Assembly: GCA_021805265.1 (NCBI GenBank)
Contig: JAJZFR010000275.1
Location: 1 to 13,446 of the forward strand
Direction: 5' to 3'
DNA length: 13,446 nt
Source: Acidobacteriota bacterium
Lineage (GTDB): Bacteria; Acidobacteriota; Terriglobia; Terriglobales; Acidobacteriaceae
The position numbers were made by a program, and so were the translations under genes. The notes beneath the pieces are model-generated. The model saw only the letters and a list, made by a program, of their open reading frames with translations, made no database searches and had not been told where the DNA came from. Each line of letters opens with the position of its first letter. Positions within the stretch are counted from its first letter, which is position 1. Positions 1 to 7,561 of the stretch are shown here, piece by piece.

Positions 1-121
1 GGAAGCCAAAGCTTGGAATCGAAAGATGAACCGCAACCACATCACCATCAACTGGCAGTTCACGCGCAAAAAGGCGCGCCAGAAGTTCGGCTATGAAAGA
101 AACAATATCATGCGGTCATAG
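1..121 (+). pseudogene. IS630-family transposase, 3' end only
   Basis: An open frame enters the window at base 2 and ends at TAG 119-121, giving the last 39 residues of a protein. They include AWNRKMNRNHITINWQF and KKARQKFGY, the basic C-terminal tail typical of IS630-family transposases (AWNR..NRD..I.W.F.R..AR.KFGY). The catalytic DDE residues lie upstream of the window, so it cannot be told whether the full gene is intact. The stop lies 2 bp from the end of a decayed fic fragment on the other strand, leaving no room for a normal IS630 terminal inverted repeat. The element is therefore probably truncated at this end, which is inferred. Confidence 0.75.
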
Positions 122-123
122 AC

Positions 124-250
124 CTAGAGCGCTCGCTCGGCAATGAAATTGGCAATGGGATTTATGCACCCAATTCATGCTTGTTTGCTCCTGTGCATTC
201 AAATACTCTGTGCTATCGTCGACGCGAACTACTGATTGGGGTCCGCTCCA
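124..250 (-). pseudogene. Remnant of a second fic gene (C-terminus, frameshifted)
   Basis: Read on the minus strand, this stretch encodes SVVRVDDSTEYLNAQEQ and then, after a one-base frame change near 160-170, INPIANFIAERAL and a TAG stop (124-126). The two pieces line up in order with the C-terminus of the intact Fic protein encoded at 4411-5952 (VIRVDDRAEYLSALDHAS, then VRPFANFIAGQV). The match is good at protein level but the DNA has diverged widely, so this is a scrap of a different fic gene rather than a recent copy. Nothing of the catalytic HPxxDGNGR region remains. It lies 13 bp after the 379-aa gene and touches the IS630 remnant, so the junction looks like an old rearrangement point. 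Recognition rests on about 30 aligned residues. Confidence 0.6.
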
Positions 251-263
251 CCGGTGCTTGCAC

Positions 264-1403
264 CTATAGCTTTGCTTTTGTGAGGCGGCGCAGGAAGCTA
301 TCCTTCGCGGCATGTGTTTTGCGAAGCTCTTCCATTGCCAAGAGGAATTCATCCTCACCTCCCTGACGGACAGCCAAGTCATGCAAGTCGGTTAGCAGTA
401 TCACAGCCCGGTCGTAATCATTTGGCTGCCGTTTCTGAATGAGCGCATCCACCTGTTTCCAGACCGCTTTTTCCCGCTTTGCAAGCTGGTCCAGGAAGAG
501 TGCCCGGTCTGCTTCTTCCTTTGCCTTTTTCACCGCCGCTTCCGCTGCTCGCTGCGCATTCAATTTCCGCATACGTTCCTCGGCGCAGGCATGGGATGCT
601 GTCAGAAGATCGGCGATTGTGCGCCGCTCTACTGTGCCGTGATCGGAGACAGAGTCGTTCTCATGCTCGAAACGGCGTAGCAGCTCAATCCTCCATTGTT
701 CATTGGATTCCGATAGTGCGTTTACGAGCAGGCCATCTTTCTCTTTTTCGGTCAAGCCTCGAATCCAGGTCGTGAGATCCTTGCGCGACGGCCCTGGTTT
801 TAACGGCTCTGAAGCAGAGGCGGCAACTTCGACGAGGTCCTCATCGATTCCGAGAAACTCGATCAACGAATCGTATGGCGTGGACAGTTCGCGCAGGCCA
901 GCAGGCACGGGAGGTTCCAACACTTCGTCGGAGAATTCCCCATTTTGCACACTGAAAAGCCATCCGAGGTAGAGACAGCGGAAGTCGCGGCGAAGCAGAT
1001 CACCGCGCAAAGAAATCAACGATCCCATCCAGCCTGTCCCGTCATCCCAATCGTCGTCCTGCTCAACTTCGCTTTCAAAGGAAAGCATCACGAATTTTCC
1101 AGAACTGCGCACCTGCGCTGACTTCCCTGGGAGCATTGCTTTGACTTGCTTCGCGTCAACCAACTCCTGCGGCAAACGAAGATGGAACTCTCGTGTCCCC
1201 CAATTTGCCACATAGACAAATGCATCGAAATACTTTTCCAGCAGTTTGAGCGGATCGGCCTTCAGGTCGCCCCACTCATAGTGATTCGTGAAGCTCGTAG
1301 AAGTAATAACGGCGCGCGTGGATATGGACCGCAGGGCGGTCATCTCGGTTTTTGTCAGTGCATGATCGATTGCTTTGAAGTCATAATACTGGTATTCGCT
1401 CAT
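264..1403 (-). CDS. Conserved 379-aa protein of unknown function, third gene of the primase-helicase operon
   Basis: The protein begins MSEYQYYDFKAID and ends LRRLTKAKL (TAG at 264-266). I recognise the architecture as a widespread uncharacterised family: an N-terminal globular part (about 1-200) with conserved-looking YFDAFVYVANWGT (58-70) and CLYLGWLFSVQNGE (143-156), a helical middle, and a Lys/Glu/Ala-rich coiled-coil segment (about 265-320) before a compact helical C-terminus. From memory, relatives sit beside SWIM zinc-finger proteins or helicases; the function is unknown. No signal peptide, membrane segment or nuclease motif is visible. The start at 1403 is chosen over one 13 codons upstream because it forms a TAATG overlap with the stop of the 130-aa gene and has AAGGG seven bases before it. 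The overlap implies translational coupling with the upstream gene. It may be an accessory or regulatory subunit of the helicase system, which is inference from context. Confidence 0.85.
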   Translation of the reverse strand: MSEYQYYDFKAIDHALTKTEMTALRSISTRAVITSTSFTNHYEWGDLKADPLKLLEKYFDAFVYVANWGTREFHLRLPQELVDAKQVKAMLPGKSAQVRSSGKFVMLSFESEVEQDDDWDDGTGWMGSLISLRGDLLRRDFRCLYLGWLFSVQNGEFSDEVLEPPVPAGLRELSTPYDSLIEFLGIDEDLVEVAASASEPLKPGPSRKDLTTWIRGLTEKEKDGLLVNALSESNEQWRIELLRRFEHENDSVSDHGTVERRTIADLLTASHACAEERMRKLNAQRAAEAAVKKAKEEADRALFLDQLAKREKAVWKQVDALIQKRQPNDYDRAVILLTDLHDLAVRQGGEDEFLLAMEELRKTHAAKDSFLRRLTKAKL

Positions 1404-1795
1404 TAGAACCCTTTGCGCCAATAGCTGTATGCTGCAATCCACTCCGCGCCTACCGGTGCAGGTTTGGGCAGAGGTAGATCGAGAATTTCAATTCTCTGTT
1501 TCATCCCATCTCGTTGACAGACCGCGACAATCCGACCGTCGCGGGTCATATCGACTTTCTCCACAACGGCTTCCACGCCGAGGATGCTTACTGAAAATGG
1601 AAGCGAAAGATGCTCTTGCATCATGGTGAGCAAACCAACTTTTTGCTCGTCTTCGCCGTAAGCATCGACGATGGCTTCCTCGATCAGAGCTTCCAGTTTC
1701 GTCTTGCTGAGAACCGGAAGGTTGGTTTCCGGTTCAGGTTTCAGCTTGCGAATATCCATATGGACCACCACGGCCTTGCTTTGTTTCGGTGTCAT
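1403..1795 (-). CDS. 130-aa CcbP-like (putative calcium-binding) protein, second gene of the operon
   Basis: This small protein runs from MTPKQSKAVVVHMD to YSYWRKGF. It contains IVDAYGEDEQKVG (about 41-53), which resembles the DAYGxxEQ motif of CcbP-type calcium-binding proteins, followed by LSLPFSVSILG and the block RIEILDLPLPKP..GAEWIAAY near the C-terminus. I know that last block from many short bacterial proteins of unknown function. Calcium binding is suggested only by the acidic motif and is not established for this branch. Its ATG (1795-1793) overlaps the TGA of the primase-helicase as ATGA, and its TAA overlaps the ATG of the 379-aa gene as TAATG, so it is embedded in a tightly coupled operon and probably made in fixed proportion to its partners. 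No transmembrane or signal sequence is present. Confidence 0.85.
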   Translation of the reverse strand: MTPKQSKAVVVHMDIRKLKPEPETNLPVLSKTKLEALIEEAIVDAYGEDEQKVGLLTMMQEHLSLPFSVSILGVEAVVEKVDMTRDGRIVAVCQRDGMKQRIEILDLPLPKPAPVGAEWIAAYSYWRKGF

Positions 1796-4296
1796 ATATC
1801 TCCATCTCCTCCGACTGATTCTGCGTCCGGCCTCTCCAAGCCAGTTGCTTGTCGTTCCCTTCCAAATACGTCATAGGGAGTATTGCAAATTCTGTAGCCA
1901 ATAGCACTGTAGCCTTTTAATCGTCGCGCATACATTCTAGCCAGCATTTGAACATTGGAATCGACATAGTCGTAAACCCGGACGACACGTTTAGCGTCGT
2001 ACAGTCGATGCAGGCGTCCAACGTACTGCTGCAATGTGCCCTTCCACGAAATCGGCATTGCCAGGAATAACGTGTCTAGACGAGCATCGTCAAAACCTTC
2101 GCCGATGTAACTGCCTGTTGCCAGTATGACTCTTGGCGCGCTCTCCGGCACAGCGGCAATTGCCTCTGCAATTAACCGTCGCTGTTTCTTCCCCATCCCG
2201 CCCTTCAAAACAAATACGTTTTCAACTTTGCCTGCGAGAGCCGTCTCGAAATACGTCAGGTGTTCAGTTCTTGCTGTGAGTACCAACGGCGAACATCCAT
2301 CTTGAACCACACGCAGAAGATCACTGACGATCAGCTCATTGCGGGTGTTGTCATTTACAAGCGCGGCGTACAATTCTTGAATTGTTGTGTCAGCCTGTTC
2401 AGGTGGCGAGCAGAATTCTGTCAATCGAGGAATTACTTCATGCTCAAACGGAGATGATGCCGTCATTGAACGCGCACGAAGCTTGTATCGTATTGGACCG
2501 CACTGCATATAAATGATGGGGTGGTGTCCATCTTTGCGCTCAGGCGTCGCAGTCAGGCCAAGGACATACTTTGCCTTTACCTGTTTCATCACCTGTTCGA
2601 ATGTGAATGCAGATAGATGATGGCATTCATCGACAATGACCTGACCGTACTCTGCGACGAAATCCTTCACCCCGGCTTTATCGTGAGTGCTTTGGATAAT
2701 GGCAATATCAATACAGCCACTCGGATCGCTCTTGCCTCCGCCAATCTGACCAATTGACTTTTTCGGAAGGTTGAGAAACATCTCCAATCTGGCGTGCCAT
2801 TGATCCAGCAACTGTTGGCGGTGAACCAGTACGAGTGTATTCACTTTCCGCTTCGCAATCATCCAAGCGGCCAAAGCGGTCTTTCCGAACGCGGTAGGAG
2901 CGCACAGAATGCCATCATCGTGTTCGGCGATCATAGCGGCAGCATCGAGTTGAACCGGACGCAATTGGCCAGAGAACTCCACGTCAATTGAACGGCCCGC
3001 AAACCGTTTATCATCGATCACCGTCTTGATGCGGTGCGTTTCAAGTAGCTGTATGACTTCAGCAATACAACCACGAGGTAACGCAATATAGTTGGCGAGG
3101 TCTTCTCCACACGCAATGACCCGTGGTTTGTTGAACGTCGGTAGGCGCATTGCCTGAGATTTATAGAACTCCGGATTTTGAAATGCCGCCAGACGTAGAA
3201 GCCGGTTCAACATCGCAGGAGGAAGCCCATCTTTCTCGACATACACGAGATTCGACCGAACAACCTGTATCCGCGCTGGAAAAGGTCCGGGGATTTCGCG
3301 TTCTGCTCTCGCCTTTGATGGTGGCAACATCCATGGATCAACGTCTTCATCGTCAACATTGCTGATTCTGACACCGATTATGTCTCCGTGTTTTTGCGCC
3401 TCCAGGACCACTGCTTCAACGGCGTCAGCAGGCATCCTCTTCACGCTTGCCAGAAACTCCCATTGATTTGGATAGGGGCGGAACTCTGTATCGATAAAGA
3501 CGCTGTTCCCGTTTGCGCGCGGTGCCTTTTGTAGCGGGAGAGCGATCAGATTGCCAAAACCGCCTTTGGGCATCGTGTCTTGGTTTGGAAAAAAGCGGTC
3601 ATAGGAATCCAACCCTATCTGGTGGCGGGATTCCATTGTTCGAGTGAGAACTACACAGCCAAGTTTTCGCGCGATTGTGGCTGGAATTGCTCGCTCAAAA
3701 AATATCCACACATGGCCGCCATTTCCTGATCGCGAACGCTCCAATGCTGCTGAGACGTTGAGTTCGCGGCAGACTTCGAGAAATGCAATGGTGTCTTGCT
3801 GCCATGTCTTCTTGTCAAAATCGACCGCTAAGAACCAGCACGTCTCATCCTGTAGAAGCGGATAGAGTCCTACGGTATGCTCGCCAACAAGATGCGCGCG
3901 CACAACGTCATCAGTGAGCGGTCTGTAAGTTCGTGTTTGACGATCAACCTTCTTGCGATCTTCGGCTGTAGCACTCAGATAAGACTTCCAGTCGCGGTCT
4001 GCCTTGGGCATGTATCCAGTTCGACCGTCGGCATTCTCCCAACGAATGGCATATACATCGTCACGGCCACGGAACAGACTGCGAAACAGGGTGATTCGCT
4101 GTGCCGCAGTGCCCACTTTGGGGTTCGATTCAGAACCAGAGATTCTTGGGGGCGGGCCAGTGGAATTTGCAACCTCTGGGATTGGTATTCCATGCGTGAT
4201 CAAGAGACTTCGCAGACGGAGGTTCTCCTCCTGCAATCGCTGCACTTCTTCGCCGGACATCTCAGAGCTTGGAAGTGAACCCTCGACTTTGTTCAT
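1792..4296 (-). CDS. Fused TOTE-type archaeo-eukaryotic primase and superfamily 2 DEAD/DEAH-box helicase
   Basis: This is an 834-residue two-domain enzyme. Residues 16-35 form a short leucine-rich coiled coil. Residues about 65-290 are an archaeo-eukaryotic primase domain of the type described from TOTE conflict systems: the metal-binding DxD is AVDFD (D159, D161), the nucleotide-binding loop is SRSGNGGH (H195), followed by GLDSYDRFFPNQD (228-240). Residues about 440-800 are a superfamily 2 helicase: Walker A APTAFGKT (466-473), Walker B/DECH at 556-559, TAT at 582-584, and motif VI QYVGRLHR (757-764). All catalytic motifs look intact, so it should make primers or extend DNA and translocate on nucleic acid, powered by ATP. 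No nuclease domain is fused. The start at 4296 is preferred because GGAG lies about nine bases before it; a start at 4371 would add 25 residues without a clear ribosome binding site. Its stop overlaps the next gene as ATGA. Relatives are annotated as DEAD/DEAH-box helicases in mobile and defence regions. Confidence 0.93.
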   Translation of the reverse strand: MNKVEGSLPSSEMSGEEVQRLQEENLRLRSLLITHGIPIPEVANSTGPPPRISGSESNPKVGTAAQRITLFRSLFRGRDDVYAIRWENADGRTGYMPKADRDWKSYLSATAEDRKKVDRQTRTYRPLTDDVVRAHLVGEHTVGLYPLLQDETCWFLAVDFDKKTWQQDTIAFLEVCRELNVSAALERSRSGNGGHVWIFFERAIPATIARKLGCVVLTRTMESRHQIGLDSYDRFFPNQDTMPKGGFGNLIALPLQKAPRANGNSVFIDTEFRPYPNQWEFLASVKRMPADAVEAVVLEAQKHGDIIGVRISNVDDEDVDPWMLPPSKARAEREIPGPFPARIQVVRSNLVYVEKDGLPPAMLNRLLRLAAFQNPEFYKSQAMRLPTFNKPRVIACGEDLANYIALPRGCIAEVIQLLETHRIKTVIDDKRFAGRSIDVEFSGQLRPVQLDAAAMIAEHDDGILCAPTAFGKTALAAWMIAKRKVNTLVLVHRQQLLDQWHARLEMFLNLPKKSIGQIGGGKSDPSGCIDIAIIQSTHDKAGVKDFVAEYGQVIVDECHHLSAFTFEQVMKQVKAKYVLGLTATPERKDGHHPIIYMQCGPIRYKLRARSMTASSPFEHEVIPRLTEFCSPPEQADTTIQELYAALVNDNTRNELIVSDLLRVVQDGCSPLVLTARTEHLTYFETALAGKVENVFVLKGGMGKKQRRLIAEAIAAVPESAPRVILATGSYIGEGFDDARLDTLFLAMPISWKGTLQQYVGRLHRLYDAKRVVRVYDYVDSNVQMLARMYARRLKGYSAIGYRICNTPYDVFGRERQATGLERPDAESVGGDGDI

Positions 4297-4316
4297 ACGG
4301 GATCTCCGCGCACATC

Positions 4317-4381
4317 GCCAATGCATTGGCAGCGAAATGATTACACATCGCAAGGTACATACCTTTGACAATCAGGTATGT
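4317..4381 (-). promoter_or_regulatory. Palindrome-rich control region before the primase-helicase operon
   Basis: Three symmetric sequences lie in the 114 bp between the fic stop and the primase-helicase start. GCCAATGCATTGGC (4317-4330) is a perfect 14-bp palindrome 21 bp from the ATG. AAGGTACATACCTT (4352-4365) has perfect 6-bp arms around CA. ACATACC/GGTATGT (4357-4363 and 4375-4381) is a 7-bp inverted repeat. TTGTCA (4371-4366 on the minus strand) could be a -35 box inside the last repeat; the -10 candidates (TGTGTA or TGTAAT) have long spacers of 18-20 bp, so the promoter itself is weakly supported. Overlapping symmetric sites at a promoter are typical repressor operators. No regulator gene is adjacent, apart from HipB and the Fic N-terminus further upstream. 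Confidence 0.5.
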
Positions 4382-4410
4382 GTAGCCGCGACCAGCTACA
4401 GCATCTGGAG

Positions 4411-5952
4411 TCATGGTGTCTTGTTGAGCGACCACTGCACTTGTCCGGCAATGAAGTTTGCGAAGGGGCGCACATCACTTTCGATGCTGGCATGATCAAG
4501 TGCGCTCAGGTATTCGGCGCGGTCATCGACACGGATCACTGTCCAAGGATAGCCGCCAGAGGCCAGCAGCACATTCATCAGAAAGCGCGCCATGCGGCCA
4601 TTGCCGTCCGGATACGGATGAATATAGCCAAAGAGCCAGTGCCCAAGCACGGCGCGCACACACGGCTCTTGTTCACTCTCGATCAAATCCAACAAAGCAG
4701 GCATCGCATCCCTGACCGCTTCCCAGCGGGGTGGAACATAGCGGGAATTGCGCAAGTAAACGGCATCATTCCGATAGCCAGCTAAAGCCGACGCAGGAAT
4801 CAAACCGGCGGCAACGCACGGTTCAAACAGTTCTCTATGCCATTCGCGGTGGTCTGTTCTTACTACAGCACCTGCATTCTTGCCTTCAAGAACCTGGAGC
4901 ACGCTTGCCTTGACCTGTTGGAATGCTTGCCAGTAGCCACGCGCTGCAAGTGCATCGCGGTTGTGTTTGTCGGCCTCATTATGCTTGGGGTCCCATTGTC
5001 CAGAGATTACGCGCTCAATCAATTCCGGGCTTACGCGATAACCCTCAATCGACAACGAGTGATAGGCATCGTTTTTGTAAATGTCATCCACATGTGCGAG
5101 ATATGCCTCGGCTTTGTCGGGCAATCCAGGCGGCGGCGGAAAGATTTCCAGCACGGCATCACGCGTAGAGGTCCATAGAGCCTGAATTCGGCTGACAACT
5201 GGAGCCTCCGTGAAGCGATTCGTGGCAAAGATGGTTTGTCCATTCGCGTATGGATCAGACTCGCGTACATCGTATCCGGCGCGCTTCATCGTGGATAGAA
5301 TCTCGTCTGCCTGTTCCGCGCGACCGGCTCGGCGTAGCGCGCCAGCGAGACGGCCCGCGACGGCAGAATGACCGCCATCCAATAGAATGCGCAGAAGATT
5401 CGAAGTGTCTGTGATACGCGCAAGAACGACTTGGGTTTCCAAGGAATGATGACGGAAGAACGATTCCGGGACACGCACAAGCGCAGCTTCGGACGTAAAA
5501 AGTCGCAGGGCATCACGACGCGTCAATTGATTTTGTGGCGGCATTTTCGCCTGCTTCAGATCGTAGAGCGCAGTGCGAAAAGGAAGCGCGATTGTATTGT
5601 TGTGTCCCTTGCGACTGTAGACCGTGGCCTGAGTTGGAACAACCGTGTTTTCGGCATGAAGCAGCAGCGACTGTTCCGGCGAAAGATGCCAGTCTGCGCC
5701 GAATCGTTCATTGCAATACGCTGCGCAGAACTCCCAAAAGGATGCAAACCATGCGGTACTATCTCCAGGACGAGCGCCAGGGCTGGTCGACATAAGCCAC
5801 CCTTTGACGACTGGCTGTAGAAAACCATTCTTCACCAGCCGGTCACGGTGAACGCGGCTCATCTGCCCGGCTTGAAAGACATGCTGTCCGTTCTGGTGCA
5901 ATTCGCGGAGAACTTCGAGGGAAGCGGCGAGTTTTTCATTCGGAGTGGCCAT
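4411..5952 (-). CDS. fic: Fic-family adenylyltransferase with winged-helix-like N-terminus and self-inhibitory motif
   Basis: This is a 513-residue protein. Residues 445-456 are HPYPDGNGRMAR, the complete Fic catalytic motif with the base H445, so it should transfer AMP (or a related nucleotide group) from a nucleotide to a hydroxyl side chain of a target protein. S299-E303-G304 in SLSIEG matches the inhibitory motif (S/T)xxxE(G/N), placed before the Fic core as in class II Fic proteins that carry their own inhibitory helix; R456 would be its partner. RNDAVYLRNSRYVPP (394-408) fits the target-docking flap. Residues about 10-60 (VLRELHQNG...SRVHRDRLVKNGFLQ) resemble the winged-helix N-terminus of AbiEi-like antitoxins and may bind DNA for self-regulation, which is inferred. 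The start MATPNEKLAASL matches what I recall of the family. The frame is open to 6207, so an 85-residue longer form with four 8-residue repeats cannot be excluded. The ribosome binding site is weak. The target is unknown. Confidence 0.9.
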   Translation of the reverse strand: MATPNEKLAASLEVLRELHQNGQHVFQAGQMSRVHRDRLVKNGFLQPVVKGWLMSTSPGARPGDSTAWFASFWEFCAAYCNERFGADWHLSPEQSLLLHAENTVVPTQATVYSRKGHNNTIALPFRTALYDLKQAKMPPQNQLTRRDALRLFTSEAALVRVPESFFRHHSLETQVVLARITDTSNLLRILLDGGHSAVAGRLAGALRRAGRAEQADEILSTMKRAGYDVRESDPYANGQTIFATNRFTEAPVVSRIQALWTSTRDAVLEIFPPPPGLPDKAEAYLAHVDDIYKNDAYHSLSIEGYRVSPELIERVISGQWDPKHNEADKHNRDALAARGYWQAFQQVKASVLQVLEGKNAGAVVRTDHREWHRELFEPCVAAGLIPASALAGYRNDAVYLRNSRYVPPRWEAVRDAMPALLDLIESEQEPCVRAVLGHWLFGYIHPYPDGNGRMARFLMNVLLASGGYPWTVIRVDDRAEYLSALDHASIESDVRPFANFIAGQVQWSLNKTP

Positions 5953-5973
5953 AGCCTTCTGTACCCCTGCACG

Positions 5974-6069
5974 TTTATTGCGACGTGCGAATACAAGTTT
6001 ATTATGACGTGCCAATGCAAGTCTATTGTGAAGTGATAGCGCAAGTATATCTTGCTGTTCCGGGGCAAG
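5974..6069 (-). repeat. Four degenerate 24-bp tandem repeats before fic
   Basis: The copies are 5974-5997, 5998-6021, 6022-6045 and 6046-6069. Each ends in CAAG on the plus strand and most begin T(T/C)TATT. The two copies nearest fic match at 20 of 24 bases; the match falls to 17 and then 14 of 24 with distance, as in an array that is decaying from one end. The unit is a multiple of three and the fic frame stays open through it, encoding LVFARRNK, LALARHNK, LALSLHNR and LAPEQQDI if translated. The array lies 22 bp before the preferred fic start, so it could be an operator array for a Fic or HipB-like DNA-binding domain, or an N-terminal protein repeat. Confidence 0.75.
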
Positions 6070-6228
6070 TGTTTTCTGTATCTCGATTATGCGCCGGCAA
6101 TCGAACCGGAAGCCGCTACGCAGAGAATCACGCCGCAATCTGTTCATATCGAAGAAATTGCTCGGGGACTCGGATTGGGCTTGTAGCTCCGGAGCGGATA
6201 ATGACATTCCCCGGATAGACAGAGCATA

Positions 6229-6313
6229 GCCGAGGCCGGACCGGAGTCAAGGCTGCGCTGAAGCGCGCCGCTTCGCGGTCGTAGAGCCTTGACACCGGCC
6301 CTCGTGCCTCGGC
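6229..6313. repeat. Large nested inverted repeat between hipA and fic
   Basis: Three sets of perfect arms are nested: GCCGAGGC/GCCTCGGC (6229-6236 and 6306-6313), CCGG/CCGG (6241-6244 and 6295-6298), and GTCAAGGCT/AGCCTTGAC (6246-6254 and 6285-6293). Inside the loop, GAAGC/GCTTC (6260-6264 and 6270-6274) forms a further short stem. The segment is very GC-rich and would fold into a long, branched hairpin on either strand. It starts 25 bp after the hipA stop and has no U-tract, so it is not a textbook terminator, although it may stop or stabilise the hipBA transcript. Its form also fits a REP-like extragenic palindromic element or a structured RNA. Confidence 0.7.
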
Positions 6314-6337
6314 ACTCCCTCATCAACGAATAGCCTT

Positions 6338-7561
6338 TCAAACGCGGATGCGCGCCGCTATCTCTCGGGTGGATTTTCGCGACATCTCTGCCTCGTCGGC
6401 ATAACGCGGCCATGATGCAACGGCTGCTTTCACCTTCTCCAGAATCTCCGACGCATTGCGGATTCCGTGCTGCTTGCCCAGTGCCTGCAGTTGAACTGCG
6501 CCGGGATTCTTGCCCTCGCCCAGAACCAGCATGCTCTGCTCGCCGCCCGGGCCATCGGAGAAGACCAGATCGTAAGCAGGCGCGAAGACCCACTCGTTTC
6601 GATCATTCAGCAGGAAAGAAAAGTTCTTTGCGTGATCGTCGCGGTTATGAGCGAGTACATTGAAGCAGGCCAGTGCATAAACCTTTTCCGCTTCCTTGAC
6701 GTTTCGGGTCAACGCCATGGCAACGCGCAGAACCATCTCGTAGTCAAGACTGGGGCTGCGATGGTCGGCATGAATCAGTCCGCTGAGGCTGTGCATGTGG
6801 ATGCGCGCGTCACCCTCCCTGTCAAACCGTTGCGTGCCGAAATACCGGCTTCGCCTCGTTCGGAACAGATGCGTTCCAGGCATCTCGATGCCTGCATCCT
6901 TCGCCATCCGGCTATACGCATATTCGATGGCGCCGATATCCTTCGCATCCTGCGACGACGGAAATTTGATCATCCAATGCGCAAAGCCCGGTCGCAGTTG
7001 CTGTCCGCCGTGCAGGATTCTCTTTCTGTCGGCACTTACCTGCGCAACGATCTTCGGTCGCGCTCCCGACGAGGATCCATTGAGCCGAAACAACTCTTCG
7101 AGAACCGATTCCTCTTCTCCTTCCAGAACGGAAGATGTTTCTGCGGCGATTTTGTCGAGCGCGAGAGGCGCATCCTCGGTCACGTCAAAGCCCTGTTCCG
7201 GCTCATAACTCAGAGCGCCCATGCCGTTTCGCCCCACGTATGCCAGTCGGTCGAGCGGATTGAGCTGACCACGCCGGATGCCATGCTTCTCCACTGCACG
7301 ATCCAGCAGCAGGCGGCCCCAGCCGTCCGGCAAGCTGTCGTTGAAGACGCCGAAAAGACCGTCGAAGATGGTCGTATCGGCCGCGAACACTCCCGGCCGG
7401 AGAGGGAGCTTGACGGGCGAGATATCAATGCCGGAGGAGAGAAATGCGACATCGTACTCAAACAGAATCCGTCGGTCCCTGAAGGCGAGACGGCCTACTT
7501 TGTGGCGTTGACTGCGCGCGTCAAGAAAGACGTTCAACAACTCAACCGGGCTATGTGCCAT
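6338..7561 (-). CDS. hipA: HipA-type serine/threonine kinase toxin
   Basis: The 407-residue protein matches HipA kinases over its full length. The N-terminal subdomain (about 1-120) contains FDGLFGVFNDSLPDGWGR and NPLDRLAYVGRNGMGAL. The kinase part has the flexible Gly/Ser loop NGSSSGARPK (161-170), which corresponds to the loop carrying the autophosphorylated serine in E. coli HipA; the ATP-contacting lysine K199 in WMIKF; the catalytic NRDDHAKNFS (D308, N313); and the metal-binding D331 in AYDLVF. All look intact. HipA kinases phosphorylate a cytoplasmic target (glutamyl-tRNA synthetase in E. coli; unknown here), stopping translation and causing dormancy unless bound by HipB. The start at 7561 has AGGAAAGG about eight bases upstream and overlaps the end of hipB by 11 bp, as usual for this operon. 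The upstream 20 codons of the open frame are just hipB sequence. Confidence 0.93.
   Translation of the reverse strand: MAHSPVELLNVFLDARSQRHKVGRLAFRDRRILFEYDVAFLSSGIDISPVKLPLRPGVFAADTTIFDGLFGVFNDSLPDGWGRLLLDRAVEKHGIRRGQLNPLDRLAYVGRNGMGALSYEPEQGFDVTEDAPLALDKIAAETSSVLEGEEESVLEELFRLNGSSSGARPKIVAQVSADRKRILHGGQQLRPGFAHWMIKFPSSQDAKDIGAIEYAYSRMAKDAGIEMPGTHLFRTRRSRYFGTQRFDREGDARIHMHSLSGLIHADHRSPSLDYEMVLRVAMALTRNVKEAEKVYALACFNVLAHNRDDHAKNFSFLLNDRNEWVFAPAYDLVFSDGPGGEQSMLVLGEGKNPGAVQLQALGKQHGIRNASEILEKVKAAVASWPRYADEAEMSRKSTREIAARIRV

Noticed and set aside
4296..4371. A 25-residue longer start for the primase-helicase
   Set aside because: The extension crosses the palindromic control region, has no ribosome binding site and is not needed to complete a domain; the ATG at 4296 has GGAG upstream.
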